64,000 bases of DNA, from positions 806,001 to 870,000 of the forward strand of contig NZ_CP035311.1 in assembly GCF_004114795.1 (NCBI RefSeq), read 5' to 3'. A model generated the notes under the pieces. That model searched no databases. It saw only the letters and a program-made list of their open reading frames with translations, and was not told where the DNA came from. A program made the translations under genes and the position numbers. Of the stretch, positions 35,723-44,651 are shown piece after piece. The number at the start of each line of letters is the position of its first letter. The stretch's first letter is position 1. The stretch is from Janthinobacterium sp. 17J80-10 (GTDB lineage Bacteria; Pseudomonadota; Gammaproteobacteria; Burkholderiales; Burkholderiaceae_D).

Positions 35723-37324
35723 ATGAGTTCTATCGCACACGATCACGCACACGATCACGCTCACGACCACGACCACGCGCACGACCATCCGCATGGCTGG
35801 CGCCGTTGGCTGTTCGCCACCAACCACAAGGACATCGGTACGCTGTACATGTGGTTCTCGTTTGTCATGCTGCTGTCCGGCGGCGTGCTGGCGCTGGGCA
35901 TCCGTGCCGAGCTGTTCCAGCCTGGCCTGCAACTGATGCAGCCGGAGTTCTTCAACCAGCTGACCACCATGCACGGCCTGATCATGGTGTTTGGCGCCAT
36001 CATGCCGGCCTTTGTCGGCTTCGCCAACTGGATGATCCCGCTGCAGATCGGCGCATCCGACATGGCGTTTGCCCGCATGAACAACTTCTCGTTCTGGCTG
36101 CTGCCGCCTGCCGCGATCCTGCTGGCCGGGTCGTTCCTGGTGCCGGGTGGCGCCACTGCCGCCGGCTGGACCCTGTACGCGCCGCTGTCGTCGCAAATGG
36201 GCATCGGCATGGACATGGGTATTTTTGCCATGCACATCATGGGCGCGTCGTCCATCATGGGCTCCATCAACATCATCGTCACGATCCTGAACATGCGCGC
36301 TCCCGGCATGACCCTGATGAAGATGCCGATGTTCTGCTGGACCTGGCTGATTACCGCCTACCTGCTGATCGCCGTCATGCCGGTGCTGGCTGGCGCCATC
36401 ACCATGACCCTGACCGACCGTCACTTCGGCACGTCGTTCTTCAATGCCGCCGGCGGCGGTGACCCGGTCATGTACCAGCACATCTTCTGGTTCTTCGGTC
36501 ACCCCGAGGTGTACATCATGATTCTGCCGGCGTTCGGCATCGTCTCGCACATCGTGCCGGCGTTCGCCCGCAAGCCGCTGTTCGGCTACGCCTCGATGGT
36601 GTATGCAACCTCGTCGATTGCGATCCTGTCGTTCATCGTCTGGGCCCACCACATGTTCACCACCGGCATGCCGGTGACGGCGCAGCTGTTCTTCATGTAC
36701 GCCACCATGCTGATCTCGATCCCGACTGGCGTGAAAGTGTTCAACTGGGTCGCCACCATGTGGCGCGGCTCGATGACATTTGAAACCCCGATGCTGTTCG
36801 CGGTCGGCTTCATCTTCGTGTTCACCATCGGCGGCTTCACCGGCCTGATCCTGGCCGTGACCCCGATCGACATCCAGCTGCAGGATACCTATTATGTGGT
36901 GGCGCACTTCCACTACGTGCTGGTGGCCGGTTCGCTGTTTGCATTGTTTGCCGGTTACTACTTCTGGAGCCCGAAGTGGACCGGTTTCATGTACAACGAA
37001 TCCCGCGGCAAGATTCACTTCTGGCTGTCGCTGATCACCTTTAACATCACCTTCTTCCCGATGCACTTCCTGGGACTGGCAGGCATGCCGCGCCGCTATG
37101 CCGATTATCCGGCGCAGTTCGCCGACTTCAACCTGATCGCGTCGATTGGCGCCTTCGGTTTCGGCCTGTCGCAGGTGTACTTCCTGTTCGCCGTGGTGCT
37201 GCCGTCGATCAAGGGTGGCAAGAAAGCGGAAGCCAAGCCATGGGATGGCGCCGAAGGCCTGGAATGGACCGTGCCGAGCCCGGCACCGTTCCACACCTTC
37301 GAAGTGCCGCCGACAGTAAAGTAA
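35723..37324 (+). CDS. ctaD: Cytochrome c oxidase subunit I with His/Asp-rich N-terminus
   Basis: Catalytic subunit of the heme-copper oxidase, 533 residues and 12 membrane helices. Heme a and a3/CuB ligands are seen in [15 protein letters not shown] (with the His-Tyr cross-link), AHHMFTTG and HFHYVLVAG; proton-path residues in the NNFSFW and GSINII segments fit the A-type family. The first 24 residues are a run of His-Asp/Ala repeats ([20 protein letters not shown]) before the conserved [11 protein letters not shown]. That tail is unusual for subunit I and could bind metal ions; it lies on the cytoplasmic side. 18 bp after coxB. Confidence 0.97.
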   Translation: MSSIAHDHAHDHAHDHDHAHDHPHGWRRWLFATNHKDIGTLYMWFSFVMLLSGGVLALGIRAELFQPGLQLMQPEFFNQLTTMHGLIMVFGAIMPAFVGFANWMIPLQIGASDMAFARMNNFSFWLLPPAAILLAGSFLVPGGATAAGWTLYAPLSSQMGIGMDMGIFAMHIMGASSIMGSINIIVTILNMRAPGMTLMKMPMFCWTWLITAYLLIAVMPVLAGAITMTLTDRHFGTSFFNAAGGGDPVMYQHIFWFFGHPEVYIMILPAFGIVSHIVPAFARKPLFGYASMVYATSSIAILSFIVWAHHMFTTGMPVTAQLFFMYATMLISIPTGVKVFNWVATMWRGSMTFETPMLFAVGFIFVFTIGGFTGLILAVTPIDIQLQDTYYVVAHFHYVLVAGSLFALFAGYYFWSPKWTGFMYNESRGKIHFWLSLITFNITFFPMHFLGLAGMPRRYADYPAQFADFNLIASIGAFGFGLSQVYFLFAVVLPSIKGGKKAEAKPWDGAEGLEWTVPSPAPFHTFEVPPTVK

Positions 37325-37332
37325 ACCATTGG

Positions 37333-37363
37333 GGACAGAGTTAAACGAAGTGGTACTCTGTCC
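37333..37363. repeat. REP-like inverted repeat
   Basis: GGACAGAGT (37333-37341) and ACTCTGTCC (37355-37363) form a perfect 9-bp inverted repeat with a 13-nt loop, flanked by GG and TC. It lies in the 63-bp gap between ctaD and the small membrane protein gene. The GGGGACAGAGT word resembles extragenic palindromes seen in related genomes, a comparison made from memory. Confidence 0.5.
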
Positions 37364-37387
37364 TCAACCGGATATAACTGGAAAAGC

Positions 37388-37495
37388 ATGTCGCAACAAA
37401 AAAAGCCGGATAACTTGAAGACCGCGCTGATCCTGGCATCGGTCGCTGTGATTTTCTTCCTTGGCGTAATCATCAAGCGGGTCTGGTTCAGCTGA
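37388..37495 (+). CDS. Cytochrome oxidase small assembly protein (35 residues)
   Basis: A 35-residue single-pass membrane protein: a basic, Gln/Lys-rich start (MSQQKKPDNLKTA) followed by one hydrophobic helix (LILASVAVIFFLGVII) and a KRVWFS tail. It sits exactly between ctaD and ctaG, one base before the ctaG ATG. Burkholderiales commonly carry such a small gene here, annotated as an oxidase assembly protein; its role is not proven. It is too short for most gene callers. Confidence 0.8.
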   Translation: MSQQKKPDNLKTALILASVAVIFFLGVIIKRVWFS

Positions 37496-37496
37496 A

Positions 37497-38072
37497 ATGG
37501 AAACACCGAAGCAAGACGCGGTAAAGGATGCACCGACGCGCAAGCTGAATGCACAGATGCTTGGCAAGCTGGTGGTGGTGGCGTTTCTGATGTTTGGCTT
37601 TGGCTATGCGCTGATCCCGGTGTACAAGAAGATTTGTGAAATTACCGGTATCAACACGCTGACGCCGATGAATGTGACGGCGGAAGAAGTCGCCAATACC
37701 CAGGTCGACAAAAGCCGCACCATCACCATCGAGTTCGATGGCAATGCCCAGGGTCCCTGGCGTTTCCGTCCAACTGTGGCAAGCATGGAAGTGCATCCGG
37801 GCGAACTGGTGCAGGTCGTGTACGAAGTGGTGAATACGCAGTCGCGGGCAATCGACGCGCAGGCAATTCCCAGCTATGCGCCGCAGCAGGCGACGGCGCA
37901 TTTCAAGAAAATGGAATGCTTCTGCTTCAAGCAGCAGACGCTGGGGCCGAATGAAGCAAAGCAGATGCCGGTGGTGTTCTTCATTGATCCGGCGCTGCCG
38001 AGGGATGTGAAGACAATTACCTTGTCGTACACCTTCTTTGAGGTAGCCGGTCCGGCGAAAAAATCCAGCTGA
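37497..38072 (+). CDS. ctaG: Cytochrome c oxidase copper-assembly protein CtaG/Cox11
   Basis: Delivers copper to the CuB site of subunit I. 191 residues: a short cytoplasmic start, one membrane helix (about 23-43), then a periplasmic immunoglobulin-like domain. The copper-binding pair is in MECFCFKQQ (CFC motif), with VFFIDP downstream as in the family. Its ATG follows the small upstream gene by one base, so the two are probably coupled. Confidence 0.96.
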   Translation: METPKQDAVKDAPTRKLNAQMLGKLVVVAFLMFGFGYALIPVYKKICEITGINTLTPMNVTAEEVANTQVDKSRTITIEFDGNAQGPWRFRPTVASMEVHPGELVQVVYEVVNTQSRAIDAQAIPSYAPQQATAHFKKMECFCFKQQTLGPNEAKQMPVVFFIDPALPRDVKTITLSYTFFEVAGPAKKSS

Positions 38073-38097
38073 AGCGGCTGGATGAAAGGCGGTAAAC

Positions 38098-38313
38098 ATG
38101 CAGGATTTGAAAGATGCAGCCAGGCGCAAGATGTCGTTTGGCGCAACGATGAAAGCAATACTCTGGGCGTTTTTCGGCGTGCGCAAGAAAAGCGGCTATG
38201 AACAGGATTCGGCGCAACTCAACCCGGTTTATCTGATCATCGCCGGGGTGATCGCCGCAGTGATATTTGTTGTGACGCTGTTGTTAATCGTGAAAAGCGT
38301 CGTCGCGAATTAA
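38098..38313 (+). CDS. DUF2970 family membrane protein
   Basis: A 71-residue protein with the family pattern SFGATMKAILWAFFGVRKKSG, then a DSAQLNP segment and one membrane helix (about 44-68). It lies between ctaG and coxC, as in other Burkholderiales. The function is unknown; position suggests a link to oxidase biogenesis. Confidence 0.88.
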   Translation: MQDLKDAARRKMSFGATMKAILWAFFGVRKKSGYEQDSAQLNPVYLIIAGVIAAVIFVVTLLLIVKSVVAN

Positions 38314-38339
38314 TATTTGATTTGTATCGGGAGATGGAG

Positions 38340-39203
38340 ATGGCTTCTCAAAACGCTAAGGCGCCTTACTACTACGTACCGGGCCCATCCAAGTGGCCGC
38401 TGTTGACGGGCATGTCCTTGCTGGTAACCATGGCCGGCGCATCCGCGTGGGTCAACAGCATCGGCTGGGGACCCTATGCAACCGTGGCCGGCATTCTCGC
38501 TGTGCTGAGCGTCCTGTATTGCTGGTTTGGCGACGCCATCGCCGAGTCGGAAGGCGGCATGTACAGCGCCCGCATCGACAACTCCTACCGCTGGAGCATG
38601 AGCTGGTTCATCTTTTCCGAAGTGATGTTCTTTGCAGCATTCTTCGGCGCGCTGTTTTATGCTCGCTCGGTTTCCATGCCATGGCTTTCCGATCTCGACC
38701 ACAAGATCCTGTGGCCGGATTTCGTTGCGCAATGGCGCACCAATGCTGGTCCTGCCGGCACGATCGAGCCGTTCACCACCATGGGCCCGTTCTGGATCCC
38801 CACCATCAATACCGCGCTGCTGCTGACCTCCGGCGTCACCCTGACGATTTCGCACCATGCCCTGCGCGAAGGCAAGCGTGGCGCGACCGCGTTCTGGCTG
38901 GCTGTGACGGTCCTGCTGGGCGCCACGTTCATGGGCTTCCAGGCATATGAATACATGCATGCCTACAGCGACCTGAACCTGAAGCTGACTTCCGGCATCT
39001 ACGGCTCGACCTTTTACATGCTGACCGGCTTCCACGGCTTCCACGTGACCATCGGCGCCATCATGCTGGGCGTGGTGCTGTATCGCGTGCTGAAGGGCCA
39101 CTTCACCCCGGAACACCATTTCGCCTTCGAAGGCGCCGCATGGTACTGGCACTTCGTCGACGTCGTCTGGCTCGGCCTGTACGTCGTCGTGTACTGGCTG
39201 TAA
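38340..39203 (+). CDS. coxC: Cytochrome c oxidase subunit III
   Basis: Core membrane subunit, 287 residues, seven helices. Conserved segments SEVMFFAAFFGALFYAR, a GFQAYEY stretch, LTGFHGFHVTIG and the C-terminal WYWHFVDVVWLGLYVVVYW identify it. The ATG at 38340 was chosen because GGGAG at 38329-38333 is spaced by 6 bp and homologues begin MASQNAK or similar; in-frame ATGs at 38334 and 38322 also exist. Followed by a strong terminator, so the next genes use another promoter. Confidence 0.97.
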   Translation: MASQNAKAPYYYVPGPSKWPLLTGMSLLVTMAGASAWVNSIGWGPYATVAGILAVLSVLYCWFGDAIAESEGGMYSARIDNSYRWSMSWFIFSEVMFFAAFFGALFYARSVSMPWLSDLDHKILWPDFVAQWRTNAGPAGTIEPFTTMGPFWIPTINTALLLTSGVTLTISHHALREGKRGATAFWLAVTVLLGATFMGFQAYEYMHAYSDLNLKLTSGIYGSTFYMLTGFHGFHVTIGAIMLGVVLYRVLKGHFTPEHHFAFEGAAWYWHFVDVVWLGLYVVVYWL

Positions 39204-39233
39204 AAACATGCCTGCCCGCGCTGCGGGCAACGC

Positions 39234-39262
39234 AAAAAGCCGCACCTCGGTGCGGCTTTTTT
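39234..39262. terminator. Bidirectional intrinsic terminator after coxC
   Basis: AAAAAGCCGCAC-CTCG-GTGCGGCTTTTTT, with T-runs on both strands. It separates coxC from the convergent DUF2909 gene. Confidence 0.93.
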
Positions 39263-39291
39263 CTTGTGCGGCTTGCAGCGGAAAAGCGGGT

Positions 39292-39492
39292 CTAGCGAAT
39301 GCCGGTCGGCTGGATCCAGCCCAGGTAATGCGCCACCAGGATGAAGATGAACAGGGCGATGGACAAGCCCACCCGCAGTGCCAGCGATTGCACGGTGCGG
39401 TTGCTCTTGCCCTTGTCGCGCATCAGGAATATCAGGGCCGAGGCAAGGCTGCCGAGGATCAGGAGGAAGGCGATGGCGACGATGATTTTCAT
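39292..39492 (-). CDS. DUF2909 twin-helix membrane protein
   Basis: A 66-residue protein with two membrane helices (about 3-23 and 40-60) joined by a basic loop MRDKGKSNRTVQSLALRVG, the pattern of DUF2909. It is encoded antiparallel within the oxidase cluster, between coxC and SURF1, as in related genomes. The function is unknown. Confidence 0.87.
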   Translation of the reverse strand: MKIIVAIAFLLILGSLASALIFLMRDKGKSNRTVQSLALRVGLSIALFIFILVAHYLGWIQPTGIR

Positions 39493-39570
39493 GGTGGCTG
39501 CACTAGAACCGGCTGCTTGCTAGAATAGGCGCCGGCTCACAAGGCTTGTGTTCGTAAGGTTGATATTGTA

Positions 39571-40287
39571 ATGCCAATCAGATTCCGTTTCAGTTGGGTG
39601 CCGTTCATTGCCACAGCGCTGCTGGTTGCCATCGGCATTGCGCTGGGCAACTGGCAAACGCGTCGTGCCCAGGAAAAGGAAGGCATCGAAGCGGCCTTGC
39701 AGGCACAGGCGGCACAGCCGGTCATCGCGCTGTCGGCGGCCACACCGGATGCCGAAGCCATGCCCTTTCGGCAAGTGCGGGTCAGGGGCACATTCGTGCG
39801 CGATTGGCCGCTCTACCTGGATAACCGCCCGCATGAGCGCCGCGCCGGCCTGCACATGCTGATGCCTTTCAAAATTGCCGGCAGCGGCAAGTCGGTTCTG
39901 GTGGCGCGCGGCTGGATCGCGCGCGATCCGGTGGACCGGGCGCGGCTGCCGGCAACGCCCACGCCGCAAGGCGAAATCGAGATCGAAGGCAGCATCCGCA
40001 GTCATCCGGCCCGGGTTTACCAGTTTGGCGCGCCGGCGCCGCTGAAGCCCGGCGCCATCGTGCAAAACGTCAGCATCGGCGAGCTTGCCGCTGCCAGCGG
40101 CTTGCAACTGCTGCCATTCATGATCGAACAGGGCGGCACGGCCGACGACGGCCTGGTGCGCGACTGGCCGCGGCCCTCGCACGGTGCCGACAAGCATCGC
40201 GGTTACGCTTTCCAGTGGTATGGCCTGGCAGCGGCCGCATTCATCTTTTTTATTGTGACGGGATTTCGGCGTGGAACAAAACAGTAA
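39571..40287 (+). CDS. SURF1-family cytochrome oxidase assembly protein
   Basis: A 238-residue protein with membrane helices at both ends (about 8-25 and 213-231) and a periplasmic domain between. Signature segments are GNWQTRRAQEKE, RGTFV, LDNRPHERRAGLH, VLVARGWI and QWYGLAAAAFIFF near the end. SURF1 assists heme a insertion into subunit I. Overlaps the next gene by 17 bp. Confidence 0.94.
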   Translation: MPIRFRFSWVPFIATALLVAIGIALGNWQTRRAQEKEGIEAALQAQAAQPVIALSAATPDAEAMPFRQVRVRGTFVRDWPLYLDNRPHERRAGLHMLMPFKIAGSGKSVLVARGWIARDPVDRARLPATPTPQGEIEIEGSIRSHPARVYQFGAPAPLKPGAIVQNVSIGELAAASGLQLLPFMIEQGGTADDGLVRDWPRPSHGADKHRGYAFQWYGLAAAAFIFFIVTGFRRGTKQ

Positions 40288-40864
40288 GCAAAAAAAACTC
40301 GGTCGATGGAAGATGCTGGCGGTGCTGGCTGTCTGCGCTTCGCCATTGGTGGCCTCCTACTTCGCCTACTACGTGGTCCAGCCGAGCGGGCGCACCAACT
40401 ACGGCACCCTGCTGGATCCGCGCGCCTACCCGATGCCGCGCCTGGGCAGCACGGCGCTCGACGGCAAGCCGCTCGAACTCGATGCCTACAAGGGCAAGTG
40501 GATCATGCTGCAGGTCGATTCCGGCAAGTGCGAGGCGGCCTGCCAGACGAAGCTCTACGAAATGCGCCAGCTGCGCACAGCGCAAGGCAAGGAGCGCGAA
40601 CGCGTCGAACGCGTCTGGCTGATCACCGACCAGGAGCCGCTCGACACGCTGCTCATGCGCGAATACGACGGCACCCGCATGTTGCGCGTCAAGCCCGAGA
40701 CATTGCAGGCATGGCTGCCGCTGGAGCAGGGCGCCGTGCTGGCCGACCATATCTACATGATCGATCCGCTCGGTAACCTGATGATGCGCTTTCCCAAGGA
40801 CGCCGACCCCAACCGCATCAAGAAGGATCTCGGCCGTTTGCTGAAAGCGTCGAAGATCGGCTAG
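40271..40864 (+). CDS. Sco-like thioredoxin-fold membrane protein
   Basis: A 197-residue protein with one N-terminal membrane helix (about 15-35) and a periplasmic thioredoxin-like domain. The cysteine pair is CEAAC, with three residues between the cysteines as in Sco proteins, and an ADHIYMIDPLGNLMMRF segment matches the end of the Sco fold. It starts with GTG and overlaps the SURF1 gene. Probably a redox or copper helper in oxidase assembly; a full Sco protein is encoded 2 kb downstream. Confidence 0.87.
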   Translation: MEQNSKQKKLGRWKMLAVLAVCASPLVASYFAYYVVQPSGRTNYGTLLDPRAYPMPRLGSTALDGKPLELDAYKGKWIMLQVDSGKCEAACQTKLYEMRQLRTAQGKERERVERVWLITDQEPLDTLLMREYDGTRMLRVKPETLQAWLPLEQGAVLADHIYMIDPLGNLMMRFPKDADPNRIKKDLGRLLKASKIG

Positions 40865-40893
40865 GCGCGCAACCAGTTACAGGAACAAGGCAC

Positions 40894-42018
40894 ATGCTGA
40901 TTCAACTCGCGATCAAGGGATTGCTGGTGGCGCTGCTGGCGCTGGCAGCGGTATGGGCGTCGCGCGACGCCAACAAATACCGCAAGCTGGCCTGGGTGAC
41001 GCTGTTTCTCACGTTCGACCTGATCATGTTCGGCGCCTTCACGCGCCTGACCGATTCCGGCCTCGGCTGCCCGGACTGGCCCGGCTGTTACGGCCATGCC
41101 AATCCGCTGCAGGCGCATGAGGCGATCAAGGCAGCCGAGGCTGCCATGCCGGGCGGGCCGGTGACCGTCGTCAAGGCCTGGATCGAGATGCTGCACCGCT
41201 ACTTTGCCATGGGTGTGGGCGTGCTGATCATTGCCTTGATGGGCGTGGCCTGGCGCAACTGGAGCAGGGCGCGCCGGGCGGGTGCAGCCAGTGCTGCGGC
41301 TTCGCCATGGCTGCCAAGCTTCCTGCTGTTCTTCGTGTGCCTGCAGGGCGCATTCGGCGCGTGGACCGTGACGCTGAAACTGCAGCCTGTCATCGTCACC
41401 ATCCATCTGCTGCTGGGCATGGGATTGCTGGCCTTGCTGACCTGGCTGGCGGCGCGGCAAAGCCCGCATGCATCCGTTGCCGCCACAGGCAGCGGCTTGC
41501 GCCTGCCAGCGGCGCTGGCATTGCTGGTGCTGTTTGTGCAGATCGCACTGGGCGGCTGGGTCAGCACCAACTATGCCGCGCTGGCGTGCACGGACTTGCC
41601 GACCTGCCATGGCGTCTGGCTGCCGGAAATGGATTTCGACAATGGCTTTACGCTCTGGCGCCATCTTGGCAAGACGGCGGATGGCGAATTCCTGCCTTTC
41701 CCGGCGCTGACCGCGATTCACTGGACGCACCGGGCATTCGCCCTGGTGGCCGCCGGCGTGATTGGCTGGGTGGCGCTGCGCGCGCTGCGGATCGACGGCT
41801 TGCGCAAGTCCGGTGCCTGGTTGCTGGCGGCGCTGGTTTTGCAAATCGTGATTGGCATTTCCACTGTGTACCTGAACTGGCCGCTGGCCCTGGCAGTTGC
41901 GCACAATGGCTGCGCCGCACTGTTGGTGCTGTTGCTGAGCATGTTAAACTACAAGGCTAACCTTGCCGCCGCGCCACATGCCGCCAGCCGCATGACAACC
42001 CATATTGCCGCCGCATGA
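40894..42018 (+). CDS. ctaA: Heme A synthase
   Basis: Membrane enzyme converting heme O to heme A, 374 residues, eight helices. Family motifs are FGAFTRLTDSGLGCPDWPGC (with the conserved Cys pair), IEMLHRYFA, HLLLGMGLLALLTW, GGWVSTNYAALAC and HWTHRAFA, giving the heme-binding His residues. AAGG lies 6 bp before the ATG. Directly followed by heme O synthase. Confidence 0.96.
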   Translation: MLIQLAIKGLLVALLALAAVWASRDANKYRKLAWVTLFLTFDLIMFGAFTRLTDSGLGCPDWPGCYGHANPLQAHEAIKAAEAAMPGGPVTVVKAWIEMLHRYFAMGVGVLIIALMGVAWRNWSRARRAGAASAAASPWLPSFLLFFVCLQGAFGAWTVTLKLQPVIVTIHLLLGMGLLALLTWLAARQSPHASVAATGSGLRLPAALALLVLFVQIALGGWVSTNYAALACTDLPTCHGVWLPEMDFDNGFTLWRHLGKTADGEFLPFPALTAIHWTHRAFALVAAGVIGWVALRALRIDGLRKSGAWLLAALVLQIVIGISTVYLNWPLALAVAHNGCAALLVLLLSMLNYKANLAAAPHAASRMTTHIAAA

Positions 42019-42042
42019 TGCGCGCCTCGCTGCTGTAAGACT

Positions 42043-42927
42043 ATGACCACCTTGACCATTTCCTCGAACCGTATTGCCCAGTACTGGGCGCTGACCAAGC
42101 CGCGCGTAACGCAGCTGGCCGTGTTTTGCGCCGTCATCGGCATGTTCCTCGCAACCCCCGACCTGCCTGACTGGCGCGTCGTGGTGGCGGCGACCGTCGG
42201 CATCTGGCTCCTGGCCGGTGCCGCCTTCGCGGTCAATTGCCTGGTCGAACGCAGCATCGATGCCAAGATGGCACGTACTGCCCGCCGCCCGATGGCGCGC
42301 GGTGAAATCACCGTGAGCCAGACGCTGGCATTCTCGGGCGTGATCGGCGGTGCTGGCGCATGGGTGTTGTACACCTTGGTCAACCCGCTGACCATGTGGC
42401 TGACCCTGGCCACCTTCGTCGGCTATGCCGTGATCTATACCATGGTGCTGAAACCGGCGACGCCGCAAAACATCGTCATCGGCGGGCTGTCGGGCGCAAT
42501 GCCGCCGGCGCTGGGCTGGGCCGCCATCGCCAATGACGTGCCGATGCAGGCATGGATCCTGGTGCTGATCATTTTCGTCTGGACGCCGCCGCATTTCTGG
42601 GCGCTGGCCCTGTACCGCCGCGATGACTACGCCAAGTCCGGCCTGCCCATGCTGCCGATTACGCATGGCCTGCAATTCACGCAGTTCCACATCCTGCTCT
42701 ACACCATCGTGCTGGTCGCGACCACCATGCTGCCCTACGCAGTCCACATGAGCGGCCTGATCTACCTGGTCAGCGCGGCCCTGCTGGGTGCAGTATTCCT
42801 GTGGTATGCCTGGCGCATCTACCGCCATTACACCGACCTGCTGGCGCGCAAGGCCTTTACCTATTCAATCATTTACCTGTCGCTATTGTTTGCGGCGTTG
42901 CTGGTCGACCATTACCTGAAGATCTGA
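42043..42927 (+). CDS. ctaB: Heme O synthase (protoheme IX farnesyltransferase)
   Basis: UbiA-type membrane prenyltransferase, 294 residues, that adds a farnesyl chain to protoheme. The first Asp-rich motif [19 protein letters not shown] and the second [10 protein letters not shown] are intact, with [13 protein letters not shown] between. It supplies the substrate for CtaA, encoded just upstream. Confidence 0.97.
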   Translation: MTTLTISSNRIAQYWALTKPRVTQLAVFCAVIGMFLATPDLPDWRVVVAATVGIWLLAGAAFAVNCLVERSIDAKMARTARRPMARGEITVSQTLAFSGVIGGAGAWVLYTLVNPLTMWLTLATFVGYAVIYTMVLKPATPQNIVIGGLSGAMPPALGWAAIANDVPMQAWILVLIIFVWTPPHFWALALYRRDDYAKSGLPMLPITHGLQFTQFHILLYTIVLVATTMLPYAVHMSGLIYLVSAALLGAVFLWYAWRIYRHYTDLLARKAFTYSIIYLSLLFAALLVDHYLKI

Positions 42928-42931
42928 ACCC

Positions 42932-43564
42932 ATGCGTATCCTTCCTCTCGTCCTGATGCTGGCTTCGGCGCTGTGGCTCACTGCCTGCAGCGACAAGGCT
43001 TCCGAGCAGGGCGCCGACGGCACCATGCAGCTGTCGCCCGTCGACAGCGCCTTCAAGAACACGGACGTGACCGGGCTGGGCTATGCCCGGGATTTCGCCC
43101 TGACCGACCATAACGGCAAGCCGCGCACCCTGGCCGATTTCAAGGGCAAGGCCGTGGTCGTGTTCTTCGGCTTTACCCATTGCCCGGATGTCTGCCCCAC
43201 CACCATGGCGGAAATGGCCGGCGTCATGCAGCAGCTTGGCCCGCAAGCCGAGAAAGTGCAGGTCCTGTTCATCACGGTTGACCCCGAGCGCGATACGCCG
43301 CAGTTGCTGGCGCAATATGTGCCGGCGTTTTATCCGAGCTTCCTCGGGCTTGTGGGCGACAAGGCCGCCACGGAAAAGGTCGCGAAGGAATTCCGCGTGT
43401 TTTACCAGAAGGTGCCGGGCAAGGAAGCCGGCAGCTATACGATGGATCACACCGCCGGCAGCTACGTGTTCGACCCGCAGGGGCGCATTCGCCTGTTCAT
43501 CCGCCATGGTCAGGGTGCCGAGCCGATCGCGCATGACCTGAAGATACTTTTGGCGGGGAAGTAA
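42932..43564 (+). CDS. Sco1/SenC copper chaperone lipoprotein
   Basis: Copper-binding thiol protein for CuA assembly, 210 residues. A lipobox LTAC near residue 19 predicts membrane anchoring. The metal site is CPDVC in FGFTHCPDVCPTT plus a distal His in MDHTAGSYVFD. Starts 4 bp after ctaB, last gene of the oxidase cluster, ending at a bidirectional terminator. Confidence 0.95.
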   Translation: MRILPLVLMLASALWLTACSDKASEQGADGTMQLSPVDSAFKNTDVTGLGYARDFALTDHNGKPRTLADFKGKAVVVFFGFTHCPDVCPTTMAEMAGVMQQLGPQAEKVQVLFITVDPERDTPQLLAQYVPAFYPSFLGLVGDKAATEKVAKEFRVFYQKVPGKEAGSYTMDHTAGSYVFDPQGRIRLFIRHGQGAEPIAHDLKILLAGK

Positions 43565-43612
43565 ACCGGGTGCGCTGGTCAAACGGCGTAGCGGACAAAA
43601 AAAACGGACAAC

Positions 43613-43642
43613 AAAAAAGGCGCTCGAACGAGCGCCTTTTTT
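43613..43642. terminator. Bidirectional intrinsic terminator
   Basis: AAAAAAGGCGCTC-GAAC-GAGCGCCTTTTTT between the convergent Sco1 and rpoH genes. Confidence 0.93.
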
Positions 43643-43658
43643 ATGGAGCACGGCTGCT

Positions 43659-44561
43659 TCAGGCGAATTCGGCCAGCGCACCTTTCATCTTTTTTAATGC
43701 CACCGCCTCGATCTGGCGGATGCGCTCGGCCGAAACGCCGAACTCGTCGGCCAGTTCGTGCAGGGTGGCGCCGGAACCATCGTCGCTGGCCAGCCAGCGT
43801 GCCTCGACGATGCGGCGCGAACGGGCATCGAGCTTGCCAAGCGCAGCTTCCAGGCCTTCGCTTTGCAGGCGGTCGTACTGCTGCGCCTCCAGCACGCGGG
43901 TGGGCTCCTGCGCTTCCGACGATAGATAAGCGATTGGCGCGAACTTGCCGTCGTCATCTTCATCGGTTGGCGCTTCGAGGGCGATGTCGCGGCCCGACAG
44001 GCGGGTTTCCATCTCGATGACTTCTTCGCGCTTCACATCCAGGGTCTTGGCGAGGGCGTCGACCTGCGCCGGCGTCATGGCGTCCAGGCCTTCCTTGTGG
44101 CTGCGCAGGTTGAAGAACAGCTTGCGCTGGGCCTTGGTGGTGGCCACTTTGACCAGGCGCCAGTTCTTCAGGATGTATTCGTGGATTTCTGCCTTGATCC
44201 AGTGCATGGCGTACGACACCAGGCGCACGCCCTGGTCCGGGTCGAACCGTTTGACAGCCTTCATCAGGCCGATATTGCCTTCCTGGATCAGGTCGGCATG
44301 CGGCAAGCCATAGCCGAGGTAGCCGCGCGCGATGGAAACCACCAGGCGCAAATGCGACAGGATCAGCGATTGCGCCGCAGCGAGGTCGTTTTGCTCGCGC
44401 AGCTTTTTTGCGAGCGAGATTTCTTCTTCGTGCGACAGCATCGGCAGGCGGTTGACTGCCGAGATATAAGACTCGATATTGCCCAGATTGCCGGGAAAGC
44501 CGAGTGCCACCAGATTGTTGGCGGCAGGTACCAGTGCGGACTGTGCAGATCGTGCGTTCAT
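43659..44561 (-). CDS. rpoH: RNA polymerase heat-shock sigma factor RpoH
   Basis: Sigma-32, 300 residues from the ATG at 44561 (AAGGAG 6 bp upstream). Region 2 shows LILSHLRLVVSIARGYLGYG, DLIQEGNIGLMKAVKRFDP and SYAMHWIKAEIHEYIL. The RpoH box QRKLFFNLR distinguishes it from RpoD. Region 4 holds LHELADEFGVSAERIRQIE. A perfect CIRCE operator lies 64 bp upstream of the start, so HrcA probably represses it. Next upstream lies the co-directional ftsX gene. Confidence 0.97.
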   Translation of the reverse strand: MNARSAQSALVPAANNLVALGFPGNLGNIESYISAVNRLPMLSHEEEISLAKKLREQNDLAAAQSLILSHLRLVVSIARGYLGYGLPHADLIQEGNIGLMKAVKRFDPDQGVRLVSYAMHWIKAEIHEYILKNWRLVKVATTKAQRKLFFNLRSHKEGLDAMTPAQVDALAKTLDVKREEVIEMETRLSGRDIALEAPTDEDDDGKFAPIAYLSSEAQEPTRVLEAQQYDRLQSEGLEAALGKLDARSRRIVEARWLASDDGSGATLHELADEFGVSAERIRQIEAVALKKMKGALAEFA

Positions 44562-44624
44562 TCCTTCTCCTTGATTCCTTTTTTCAGGGTTTGCCTGTGC
44601 ATGCAGGAATAGATAAACCATATA

Positions 44625-44651
44625 TTAGCACTCTCTGTTGGTGAGTGCTAA
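44625..44651 (-). promoter_or_regulatory. Perfect CIRCE element (HrcA operator) upstream of rpoH
   Basis: TTAGCACTC - 9 bases - GAGTGCTAA, identical to the CIRCE consensus. It lies 64-90 bp upstream of the rpoH ATG and inside the promoter region; on the minus strand a TTGACT sequence directly precedes it and TAATAT overlaps its far end. Confidence 0.93.

Noticed and set aside
34466-37294. Very long open frame antisense to coxB-ctaD
   Set aside because: It mirrors strongly conserved oxidase genes, has low-complexity His/Arg/Gln-rich composition and no ribosome site; it is a shadow of high-GC codon usage.
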